DNA from: Flavobacterium sp. LPB0248 | GTDB taxonomy: Bacteria; Bacteroidota; Bacteroidia; Flavobacteriales; Flavobacteriaceae | Direction of reading: 5' to 3' | DNA: 64,000 nt | Assembly: GCF_013388355.1 (NCBI RefSeq) | Contig: NZ_CP058246.1 | Location: forward strand, 2,914,001-2,978,000 | Shown here: positions 28,302 through 36,701 of the stretch, one piece after another | How the letters are laid out: every line of letters begins with the position of its first letter | Numbering within the stretch: the first letter of the stretch is position 1 | Made by a program: the position numbers and the translations under genes | The notes under the pieces: model-generated | Databases searched by the model: none | Told to the model about the DNA's origin: nothing | The model's input: only the letters and a program-made list of their open reading frames with translations

Positions 28302-31300
28302 ATGAAAAAAGATTTACTTATTGTGCTGAGTTTCTTCAGCTTTTCAACTTTAGTAACTTATATTAGAAAAACCTTAGAATTTAGTTGGAAATTTAAAATC
28401 ATATGGGTTGTGGTTTTATCATTTTTTTATACAACTTCGGAAGCGCAAACTTTAGCGCATCCGTTGACGACTAGTAATCCGTCTTTTCCTCTTCCTGCTG
28501 GTATGGACGAAGTTACTGTTGAGGCTTGGGGAGCAGGAGGAGCAGGAGGAGCGGCTAAAGTGACGCCTTTAATAGGAAGAAGCGGCGGCGGCGGCGGCGG
28601 CGGAGCTTACGCAAAAGGAACAATCGTTACAACAGGGGTATCAAATTTGAATGTAGTGGTCGCGCCAACTACCGCGGGAGGAACTGCTAATGGAGCTTTA
28701 GGAGGAGCATCATTCATAACAGGATTTACAAGTTTTTTTAATGCGCCAGGTGGTCAGGGAGGAAATGCTAATATTGCAACCAATTCAACTCCAACTGGGG
28801 GAACCGGAGGTACGGGAGCTATTGGAAATTTAGCAACGGCATCGGGGGCAAATGGTACAAATGGAAGTAGTGCAGCATTAAGCGCGCTTCTCTCTACAGG
28901 CGGTGGTGGTAATGGAGCTAATTTTGGTTCAGGAGGAGGATCGGGAGGAGCAGTACAGACTTCTGTAATATTAACAGACTTGCCAGGAACTAATGGAGGA
29001 ACTAATGGAGGTGGAGGTGGAGGAGCTATGAGTTCTAATACTTTACAAAATGGAGGAAGTGGTGCTAGAGGTTACGTTAATATTACTTATACTTGTAAAC
29101 CTTATAGTTTTACTGGGATATCGGCACCAAATGTTTGCACGACGACAGGGACAACTTCACAAGTACAGCTGACAGGCACACCAGCGACACTACCGGCAGG
29201 CACATATACTGTAACTTATAATAGAAGCAGTCCAGCTTTTACAGGTTTAACAGCAACAATGACAGTAATAACGCCAGGATCAGGAAGTTTTACTGCAGTT
29301 GGATTGAATGTTTTAGGAACTAGTACAATAACAGTCACTTCGTTAACTTCCGTAGATTGTACTTCTACAATTTCTACGAATAATTTTGTAAATGTTATAG
29401 TGGGAGCACAGCCAACATTAACCTTGAGTGCCACGCCAGCAGTATGTGTAAGTTCTAATCTGCAAAGTACGACGTTGCCATATAGTGGTGCCACTAATTC
29501 ACCTTCCACTTATAGCATCACTTGGAATGCAAGTCCAACGAATAGTTTTTTGCCAGTTTCAAATGTGGCTTTAACAGCAAGTCCAATTAATATTCAAGTA
29601 CCTGCTAATACTGTGGCAGGTACATATACTGGAAATTTAACAGTAGCAAATACGGCAGGATGTATATCACCTGTGTATAGTTTTACCGTTACAGTAAATC
29701 CGTTACCGGCAATTACATTAGGTAGTATTGCTGGAGTATGTACAAGTGCGGCTGTACAAAATGTAACATTGCCTTATACAGCTCCTGCCAATTCACCAAC
29801 GACTTATAGCATAACTTGGAACGCGAGTCCTACCAATAATTTTTTGGCAGTTACAGATGTAAGTTTAAGCTCCAGTCCAATAAGTATTGCCGTTCCAGCA
29901 GGAACAGCAGCTGGAACTTATACGGGAACCTTAACGGTAAAAAATGCGAATGGCTGTGTTTCTACTCCAAGCAACTTTACAGTAACCGTCAGCCCATTGC
30001 CGGCAATCACGCTTGGAATCGCAAGTTCGGTTTGTTTTAATGCTGCAGCCCAGACTTCTAATTTAAGCTATAGCGCTCCAGCCAATTCACCAGCTTCTTA
30101 CAGCATTGTCTGGAATGCGAGCCCTGCGAATAGTTTTTTGGCAGTTACAGATGCAAGTTTAACAGCCAGTCCAATAAGTATTGCCGTTCCAGCAGGAACA
30201 GCTGCGGGAACTTATACGGGAACCTTAACGGTAAAAAATGCAAATGGATGTATTTCGGCACCAAGTAACTTTACAGTAACCGTCAACCCATTGCCGGCAA
30301 TCACGCTTGGAACTGCAAGTTCGGTTTGTTTTAATGCTGCAGCCCAGACTTCTAATTTAAGCTATAGCGCTCCAGCCAATTCACCAACTTCTTACAGCAT
30401 TGTCTGGAATGCGAGCCCTACAAATAATTTTTTGGCAGTTACAGATGCAAGTTTAAGCTCCAGTCCAATAAGTATTGCCGTTCCCGCTGGAACAGCTGCG
30501 GGAACTTATACTGGAACCTTAACGGTAAAAAATGCAAATGGATGTATTTCTACTCCAAGCAACTTTACAGTAACCGTCAATCCATTGCCAGCAATCACGC
30601 TTGGAACTGCTAGCGCGGTTTGTTTTAATGCTTCAGCCCAGACCTCTAATTTAAGCTATAGCGCTCCGGCCAATTCGCCAGCTTCTTACAGCATTGTCTG
30701 GAATGCGAGCCCTACAAATAATTTTTTGGCAGTTACAGATGCAAGTTTAAGCTCCAGTCCAATAAGTATTGCCGTTCCCGCTGGAACGGCTGCGGGAACT
30801 TATACTGGAACCTTAACGGTAAAAAATGCAAATGGATGTATTTCTACTCCAAGCAACTTTACAGTAACCGTCAACCCATTGCCGGCAATCACGCTTGGAA
30901 CTGCAAGTTCGGTTTGTTTTAATGCTTCAGCTCAGACTTCTAATTTAAGCTATAGCGCTCCGGCCAATTCACCAGCTTCTTATAGCATTGTCTGGAACGC
31001 GAGCCCTGCGAATAATTTTTTGGCAGTTGCAGATGCAAGTTTAACCGCCAGTCCAATAAGTATTGCCGTTCCAGCAGGAACAGCTGCGGGAACTTATACG
31101 GGAACCTTAACGGTAAAAAATGCGAATGGCTGTGTTTCTACTCCAAGCAACTTTACAGTAACCGTCAATCCATTGCCGGCAATCACGCTTGGAACTGCTA
31201 GCGCGGTTTGTTTTAATGCTGCAGCTCAGACGTCTAATTTAAGCTATAGCGCTCCTGCCAATTCACCAACGACTTATAGTATTACATGGAACGCGAGTCC

Positions 31301-33992
31301 TACCAATAATTTTTTGGCAGTTGCAGATGCAAGTTTAACGGCCAGTCCAATAAGTATTGCCGTTCCAGCGGGAACAGCTGCGGGAACTTATACAGGAACC
31401 TTAACGGTAAAAAATGCGAATGGATGTATTTCGGCACCAAGCAATTTTACAGTAACCGTCAACCCATTGCCGGCAATCACGCTTGGAACTGCAAGTTCGG
31501 TTTGTTTTAACACTGCAGCCCAGACCTCTAATTTAAGCTATAGCGCTCCGGCCAATTCACCAGCTTCTTATAGCATTGTCTGGAACGCGAGCCCTGCGAA
31601 TAGTTTTTTAGCAGTTACAGATGCAAGTTTAAGCTCCAGTCCAATAAGTATTGCCGTTCCAGCAGGAACAGCAGCGGGAACTTATACGGGAACTTTAACG
31701 GTAAAAAATGCGAACGGATGTGTTTCTACTCCAAGTAATTTTACAGTAATCGTTAATTCATCTCCAACAATTACAACATCAGGAGTATTTACTCCGGTTT
31801 GTCAGAGTTCATTGGCGCAGACTACTACATTAAATTATAATTCAACAACAGGATCTCCAACGAATTATGCAATTGACTGGGTTGTTTTAACCGATCAAGG
31901 CACAACACCATTTCCTTTTAGTTCGGGATCAGGAGAAATTGTCAATATAAATGTTCCAGCAAATACCGTAGCAGGAACTTATAATGGAGTAATGATAATT
32001 ACAACTTCTAATGGATGCTCAGTAAGTCAGGCAGTTTCTTTAACCGTAAATCCGGTTGTAACTGCACCCACAGCTTCTGTTACTCAACTTCCAACTTGTG
32101 TAAATAATACAGGGGTGATAACGGTAACTTCTCCAGCTTCAGGAACTGGATATACTTATAGTATCGATGGAGTAGATTTTAGTAATACTTCGGGAGTATT
32201 TACAGGTTTATCTTCGGGAGGTTATAATGTGCAAGTAAAAAATAGTACATCAGGATGCGAATCACAACCAACACTCGTCACAATAAATGCTTTTGTGACT
32301 AAAGCATGGAATGGAAGTGTTGATGCCAATTGGGGAAATCCCGCTAACTGGACACCAACAGGAGTTCCTATTGCAACAGATTGTATAGATATTCCAGATG
32401 TGGGTATTGATCCGATAATTTCTGGAACAAATGGAAGCTTTTTTGCTAGCAGATTAACGATTGAGAATAATGGTTCTTTGATTGTGCAAAGTACCAATAC
32501 AATTACAGTAACCAATGAAGTGAATGTGTTAGGGAATGGAGTTTTTGTCTTTGAAAACAATTCAAGTTTGGTGCAAGTTTCAGATGTGACGAATTCTGGA
32601 AATATTACCTATAAAAGAAATACAACTCCTGTAAGACGTTATGATGTTACCTATTGGTCTTCTCCAGTAACCCGTGATCCAGCATTTACATTGCATGACT
32701 TATCTCCGAATACACTGTGGGATAAATTTCATAGATATGATTCATCAGTTGGATGGATAGTAATTGAGAATGGGGCAGGAGAAATGGTTAAAGGAAATGC
32801 TTATAGTATTAGAGCTCCTCAACCTTATGATTTGAATAATGCTCAAATTTTTGGTGGAGAATTCGTTGGTGTACCAAATAATGGAACTATTTCAGGACCA
32901 GCCGCTGTAGCTGGAAAATTAGTTTTTCTAGGAAATCCATATCCTTCAGCAATTTATGCGGATCAATTTATTCATGACAATGCAGATCGTTTGTACGGGA
33001 CATTGTATTTTTGGACACATAATAGCCTTCCTACTCTGATACCAGGCAGTAATACCTTTACTTACAGCAGCACTGATTTTGCCTATTACAATTTATCAGG
33101 ACAGGTAGATGTAGGACAAATGGAAGGAACAGGGGCATCGTCTCCAGGAAATCAAGTTCCACCAGCAGGATATATTGCTTCAGGGCAAGGTTTTTTTGCA
33201 AAATCTTTAACGGGGCAGAGTGTTGTCTATACAAATTCGATGAGGGTTCCTAGTCTTAATAGCCAGTTTTTTAAATCTAAAGCGGCTACTGATGAAGAAA
33301 AACATCGTGTCTGGTTGAATTTGACAAATACACAAGGAGCATTTAAGCAATTGCTTATCGGGTATATAACTGGCGCCACTAACTCGTGGGATAATAGTTA
33401 CGATGCAACGACTATGAACGCTAATCCATTTCTTGATTTTTATAGTATAAATGAAGGTAAAAAACTTGTTATCCAAGGAAGAGCTGTACCTTTTGTTGTT
33501 TCCGATACGATACCCTTAGGATATAAATCGACAATTCCAGAAGGTAATTTTACAATGTCGATAGATCATACAGATGGGAATTTAAGTACTCAGGATATTT
33601 ACCTGCAAGACAATGTAACAAAGACTATTCACAATCTTAAAACGGGTAGTTATACCTTTACATCGGCACCAGGAACTTTCCTTAATCGTTTTGTATTACG
33701 ATATACAAATAAGGATGATAAACCGCTTGGTAATGAGGAATTTGATAATGAGAATCAGCAGATACTTGTTTCTGTTAAAGATAAAAATATCAAACTGCAA
33801 TCTATTTCAGAACAGGACAATCTCCAAGAAGCTGCTATTTATGATACAGGAGGTACATTATTATACCTTAAAAAACAAATTGGAAACAAAGAATGGCTTA
33901 TAACAAACTTTCAATCGGGACCTCAAGTTTTGTTTGTAAAAATGACTTTAGATAGCGGAAAGATTGTCACAAGAAAAATAGTATTCCAATAA
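28302..33992 (+). CDS. Giant T9SS-secreted protein with glycine-rich domain and tandem Ig-like repeats
   Basis: 1896 aa. The N-terminus is long, with two hydrophobic stretches before EAQT (LLIVLSFFSFSTLV and IIWVVVLSFFYTT). Residues about 65-260 are glycine-rich (VEAWGAGGAGGA, SGGGGGGGAYAKG). Residues about 365-1245 are nine Ig/PKD-like units of about 98 residues, of which seven are nearly identical (PLPAITLG...VCFNAAAQTSNLSYSAPANSP...AGTYTGTLTVKNANGC). A PKD-like spacer and the common C-terminal module follow (RYDVTYWSSP, YSIRAPQ, VFLGNPYPSAI, FWTHNSLP, ASGQGFFAKS, RVWLNLTNTQGAFKQ), ending VLFVKMTLDSGKIVTRKIVF. It looks like a long stalked surface adhesin exported by T9SS; this is inferred from architecture. 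Confidence 0.85.
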   Translation: MKKDLLIVLSFFSFSTLVTYIRKTLEFSWKFKIIWVVVLSFFYTTSEAQTLAHPLTTSNPSFPLPAGMDEVTVEAWGAGGAGGAAKVTPLIGRSGGGGGGGAYAKGTIVTTGVSNLNVVVAPTTAGGTANGALGGASFITGFTSFFNAPGGQGGNANIATNSTPTGGTGGTGAIGNLATASGANGTNGSSAALSALLSTGGGGNGANFGSGGGSGGAVQTSVILTDLPGTNGGTNGGGGGGAMSSNTLQNGGSGARGYVNITYTCKPYSFTGISAPNVCTTTGTTSQVQLTGTPATLPAGTYTVTYNRSSPAFTGLTATMTVITPGSGSFTAVGLNVLGTSTITVTSLTSVDCTSTISTNNFVNVIVGAQPTLTLSATPAVCVSSNLQSTTLPYSGATNSPSTYSITWNASPTNSFLPVSNVALTASPINIQVPANTVAGTYTGNLTVANTAGCISPVYSFTVTVNPLPAITLGSIAGVCTSAAVQNVTLPYTAPANSPTTYSITWNASPTNNFLAVTDVSLSSSPISIAVPAGTAAGTYTGTLTVKNANGCVSTPSNFTVTVSPLPAITLGIASSVCFNAAAQTSNLSYSAPANSPASYSIVWNASPANSFLAVTDASLTASPISIAVPAGTAAGTYTGTLTVKNANGCISAPSNFTVTVNPLPAITLGTASSVCFNAAAQTSNLSYSAPANSPTSYSIVWNASPTNNFLAVTDASLSSSPISIAVPAGTAAGTYTGTLTVKNANGCISTPSNFTVTVNPLPAITLGTASAVCFNASAQTSNLSYSAPANSPASYSIVWNASPTNNFLAVTDASLSSSPISIAVPAGTAAGTYTGTLTVKNANGCISTPSNFTVTVNPLPAITLGTASSVCFNASAQTSNLSYSAPANSPASYSIVWNASPANNFLAVADASLTASPISIAVPAGTAAGTYTGTLTVKNANGCVSTPSNFTVTVNPLPAITLGTASAVCFNAAAQTSNLSYSAPANSPTTYSITWNASPTNNFLAVADASLTASPISIAVPAGTAAGTYTGTLTVKNANGCISAPSNFTVTVNPLPAITLGTASSVCFNTAAQTSNLSYSAPANSPASYSIVWNASPANSFLAVTDASLSSSPISIAVPAGTAAGTYTGTLTVKNANGCVSTPSNFTVIVNSSPTITTSGVFTPVCQSSLAQTTTLNYNSTTGSPTNYAIDWVVLTDQGTTPFPFSSGSGEIVNINVPANTVAGTYNGVMIITTSNGCSVSQAVSLTVNPVVTAPTASVTQLPTCVNNTGVITVTSPASGTGYTYSIDGVDFSNTSGVFTGLSSGGYNVQVKNSTSGCESQPTLVTINAFVTKAWNGSVDANWGNPANWTPTGVPIATDCIDIPDVGIDPIISGTNGSFFASRLTIENNGSLIVQSTNTITVTNEVNVLGNGVFVFENNSSLVQVSDVTNSGNITYKRNTTPVRRYDVTYWSSPVTRDPAFTLHDLSPNTLWDKFHRYDSSVGWIVIENGAGEMVKGNAYSIRAPQPYDLNNAQIFGGEFVGVPNNGTISGPAAVAGKLVFLGNPYPSAIYADQFIHDNADRLYGTLYFWTHNSLPTLIPGSNTFTYSSTDFAYYNLSGQVDVGQMEGTGASSPGNQVPPAGYIASGQGFFAKSLTGQSVVYTNSMRVPSLNSQFFKSKAATDEEKHRVWLNLTNTQGAFKQLLIGYITGATNSWDNSYDATTMNANPFLDFYSINEGKKLVIQGRAVPFVVSDTIPLGYKSTIPEGNFTMSIDHTDGNLSTQDIYLQDNVTKTIHNLKTGSYTFTSAPGTFLNRFVLRYTNKDDKPLGNEEFDNENQQILVSVKDKNIKLQSISEQDNLQEAAIYDTGGTLLYLKKQIGNKEWLITNFQSGPQVLFVKMTLDSGKIVTRKIVFQ
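29699..31756 (+). repeat. Seven tandem 294-base repeats inside the 1896-aa gene
   Basis: Units begin near 29699, 29993, 30287, 30581, 30875, 31169 and 31463, each 294 bases (98 codons) and each starting at a variant of CCATTGCCGGCAATCACGCT; the first unit is more diverged. Later units differ at scattered bases, in mosaics (GCAAGTTCG versus GCTAGCGCG, AGCTCC versus ACAGCC), suggesting recombination between units. A diverged unit lies on each side (about 29405 and 31757). Confidence 0.9.
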
Positions 33993-34000
33993 AATTAAAA

Positions 34001-34034
34001 AAAGCGGTTGAGTTTCATAAAGCTCAACCGCTTT
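34001..34034. terminator. Bidirectional terminator
   Basis: AAAGCGGTTGAG (34001-34012) pairs perfectly with CTCAACCGCTTT (34023-34034), with A-runs before and T-runs after. It lies between the convergent genes ending at 33992 and 34047. Confidence 0.95.
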
Positions 34035-34046
34035 TTTTATTTAAGA

Positions 34047-34913
34047 CTAAAGAGTACGCTGCAAATTTTGATTCGTATCTTTTATTGCCTTTTCGTTTTT
34101 ATAGTCAATCCACTTTTGCCCCTGAATTTTTCGCATCATAATATCAAAATGACGCATAATAAAAACATTATATGCAGCTTTAGATAAATTGACAATGTTT
34201 TTTGGAAAAGAGCGTAGACTCATTGAAAATCCTGGTGTTAGATATTTCATATAATGCCAGTATCCCTCAGGCATATAGAGCATTTCGCCATGTTTTAAAT
34301 TAGTGATATAACCTTCTACATTTTTGAGTGCTGGAAATTTTTCATAATCTGGATTATCAAAATCAATATCTTCTCTCGAAATTAAGGCATGAGGAACTTT
34401 ATACATAAATTTAGACTGATCTGGAGGAAAAATCATGCACTGCTTTTCGCCATGAAAATGGAAATGAAGAATGTTCGAGTAGTCAATATCATAGTGCATA
34501 AAAACTTTCGAATTTTCTCCTCCAAAAAACAGCATTGGCATTTGCTTCACTAATTTCAAACCAATATCGGGCCATAAAAAGTCGTTTTTTAATGAAGGAA
34601 CCTCTTTCATTAGATTATAAAGAAAAATACGGTAATTGGTAGGTTTCTCTTCTAATAAGTCGATATATTCACTCATTTTCATGGTGGTATGCGCCTCGTT
34701 AAATCCGTCTTCGTGGTTTACAGGTCTATCGTCGTATAAAGGGACGATTGAATTTCCTGCGATTTCTTTTATATAAGATAATTTCCATTTGTTATAAGCT
34801 GGCCAGTCTTCGGTCAATTGTTCAATAACAACAGGAATTTGTTTTTTTACATAATGGGAAACAAAATCTTCTTTGGAGATTTTTTTAACCCTTTCTATTT
34901 GTTTTAACTTCAT
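34047..34913 (-). CDS. Cupin-like/JmjC-type putative 2-oxoglutarate-dependent oxygenase
   Basis: 288 aa, cupin_8 (JmjC-like) fold. KQIPVVIEQLTEDWPAYNKW at the N-terminus is the usual entry motif. The iron ligands appear as HYD in VFMHYDIDYSNILHFHFHGEKQC and the distal His in YMPEGYWHYMKYL, and MIFPPDQSKFMYKVP also fits the family. Members hydroxylate proteins or small molecules using Fe(II) and 2-oxoglutarate; the substrate here cannot be told. It is about 110 bases upstream of the membrane-protein gene at 35026 on the same strand reading order, and may be transcribed with it. Confidence 0.8.
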   Translation of the reverse strand: MKLKQIERVKKISKEDFVSHYVKKQIPVVIEQLTEDWPAYNKWKLSYIKEIAGNSIVPLYDDRPVNHEDGFNEAHTTMKMSEYIDLLEEKPTNYRIFLYNLMKEVPSLKNDFLWPDIGLKLVKQMPMLFFGGENSKVFMHYDIDYSNILHFHFHGEKQCMIFPPDQSKFMYKVPHALISREDIDFDNPDYEKFPALKNVEGYITNLKHGEMLYMPEGYWHYMKYLTPGFSMSLRSFPKNIVNLSKAAYNVFIMRHFDIMMRKIQGQKWIDYKNEKAIKDTNQNLQRTL

Positions 34914-35025
34914 TTTATTAAATAAAAAAATTGCTTATAGTCTGAGCTATAAGCAATTTAAAAAATTTTGTTGAAATTATTGAGCTCTTTAGACTAATTT
35001 TTTTAATCTAATCGATTACGAAAAA

Positions 35026-35463
35026 TCAATCTGCAGCATATTTATTATTCCAATACAGCATCATCATTAAAGTAACGATTACAGAAGAAGCGATTCCTTC
35101 AAATAATAGACAGATACAATAAGTTGGCACCGATGGATTTCCTCCAAACATAAATGTTTCAGATAAAGTTCTTACGTAAGCATCCCCGCCTCGAGCGTAG
35201 CTATAAACCAATAGACCAAATATGCTTAGTGCAACACCAACAACAGAAGTTGCCATTGCAGAAACAGCATTAGAAACAAAATTGGTTTCTCCTTCATGAA
35301 GGTTCATCTGCATTGTCCTATTAACACCGTAGAATATAAAGAAAACGTTGAGTGTTCTCAAATAAAACAAATCTGCTAAACCTAGTACATTCATTAATAA
35401 AAAATAAATGCCAATTCCGAGGAAAATCAAAAACCCGTTGGTAATTTCTTTAGGTAATTTCAT
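35026..35463 (-). CDS. Integral membrane protein of unknown function
   Basis: 145 aa with about four hydrophobic segments: FLIFLGIGIYFLLMNVLGL, LRTLNVFFIFYGVN, SAMATSVVGVALSIFGLLVYSY and a C-terminal CICLLFEGIASSVIVTLMMMLYW. I see no catalytic motif and do not recognise the family. It lies between ribF (99 bases upstream) and the cupin gene, all on the minus strand, so the three may share a transcript. Confidence 0.75.
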   Translation of the reverse strand: MKLPKEITNGFLIFLGIGIYFLLMNVLGLADLFYLRTLNVFFIFYGVNRTMQMNLHEGETNFVSNAVSAMATSVVGVALSIFGLLVYSYARGGDAYVRTLSETFMFGGNPSVPTYCICLLFEGIASSVIVTLMMMLYWNNKYAAD

Positions 35464-35561
35464 AGTGGTTATTTTTTAGAAGTTAATAGTAAATATTTGA
35501 AAAACAGTGTTCTATCAAATTTACTAAAAAAATAACTACGATGATTTAAAAACAATAAAAA

Positions 35562-36509
35562 CTATGTAGTCTGGTTTTTTAATGTAGAGTTTATAAAAGC
35601 CAAAGAATCGGTTTGATCTTGATTAAGCTGTGCTTTTAAAGCATCTAGCGAACCAAATTTTTGTTCTTCGCGAATATAATGCAGTAAAGAAACTTCAATT
35701 TTTTGATCGTAAATATCTTTGTCAAAATTAAACAAGTGCACTTCTATAGTTTGTTTTTCCCCATTAACAGTCGGATTGAAGCCAATATTCATCATGCCAA
35801 AAACAGTTTCACCGTTTACAATGGCTTTCACAACATAAACACCAATTTTTGGAATCAGTTTGTAATCTTCTTCAATCTGAATATTTGCTGTAGGGAAGCC
35901 AATAGTTCTTCCAAGTTGTTTTCCTTTTACGATCGTTCCATTCAGGAAATAGCTATAGCCTAAATATTCGTTGGCCAAAGCCATGTTACCTTCATTTAGA
36001 GCTTTTCTGATTTTGGTCGAACTAACCGAAACATCTTGAATTTCTTCGGCCGAAATTTGCTCCACTTCAAATCCATATTCTAGTCCAAAAGCAATGAGAT
36101 CGTCAATATTTGCAGTTCTATTTCGGCCAAAACGATGATCATGGCCAATAATAATTTTTTGAATCTGGAATTTTTCCACTAAAATCGTTCGAACGAATTC
36201 TTCGGCAGTTAGTCTTGAAAAACTTTCGTTAAAAGGGTGGACAACTAGATTTTCAATGCCAGTTGCTTCCAAAAGCTTTATTTTTTCATCAATAGTATTT
36301 AGCAATCTTATTTCCGATTTTTCCTGAAGAACCATTCTTGGATGCGGAAAAAAGGTTAGAACAAGACTTTCATATTTTCCGTTTTCAGTTTGCTGCGTAA
36401 TTCGTTCAAGAATTTTTTTATGACCAATATGCACACCATCGAAGGTACCAAGAGTTAAAATTGTTTTCTTGGTTGACTGAAAATCGTTTATAGAATGAAA
36501 GAGCTTCAA
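35562..36509 (-). CDS. ribF: Bifunctional riboflavin kinase/FAD synthetase
   Basis: 315 aa, the usual length. It converts riboflavin to FMN and then FAD. The N-terminal adenylyltransferase half has LGTFDGVHIGHKKIL (HIGH-like nucleotide-binding motif), VLTFFPHPRMVL, IIGHDHRFGRNRTANID and VSSTKIRKALNEG. The C-terminal flavokinase half has GKQLGRTIGFPTANI, IPKIGVYVVKAIVNG, MMNIGFNPTV and IEVHLFNFDKDIY. Both activities should be present. First gene of a possible minus-strand unit with the membrane and cupin genes. Confidence 0.97.
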   Translation of the reverse strand: MKLFHSINDFQSTKKTILTLGTFDGVHIGHKKILERITQQTENGKYESLVLTFFPHPRMVLQEKSEIRLLNTIDEKIKLLEATGIENLVVHPFNESFSRLTAEEFVRTILVEKFQIQKIIIGHDHRFGRNRTANIDDLIAFGLEYGFEVEQISAEEIQDVSVSSTKIRKALNEGNMALANEYLGYSYFLNGTIVKGKQLGRTIGFPTANIQIEEDYKLIPKIGVYVVKAIVNGETVFGMMNIGFNPTVNGEKQTIEVHLFNFDKDIYDQKIEVSLLHYIREEQKFGSLDALKAQLNQDQTDSLAFINSTLKNQTT

Positions 36510-36675
36510 AACAAATTATTTAAGATGCTGCAAATTTATACTATTCTCTTTTAAATTTAATGCTATGCTAAATCGAATTTTAATGCATAACCTATCTTTT
36601 TGTAAAAATAAGACGACTCGTCGATTAAAAAGCAATAATTGTCGTATAGATAATATGATTTCAAATTAATTGAAG

Positions 36676-36683
36676 TAATTTTG
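36676..36683 (+). promoter_or_regulatory. -7 element of the metalloprotease gene
   Basis: TAATTTTG fits TAnnTTTG and lies about 19 bases before ATG 36702. It overlaps the alternative TTG start at 36681, which argues for the ATG. No clear -33 match. Confidence 0.45.
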
Positions 36684-36701
36684 ATACTATATTTTAAGAG
36701 T

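Noticed and set aside
29699..31756. Regular repeats considered as a CRISPR-like or satellite array
   Set aside because: Units are 294 bases, in frame, and encode Ig-like protein repeats; there are no short repeats with unique spacers.
36681..36701. TTG start extending the metalloprotease by seven codons
   Set aside because: It overlaps a good -7 promoter element, and ATG 36702 gives a clean signal peptide.
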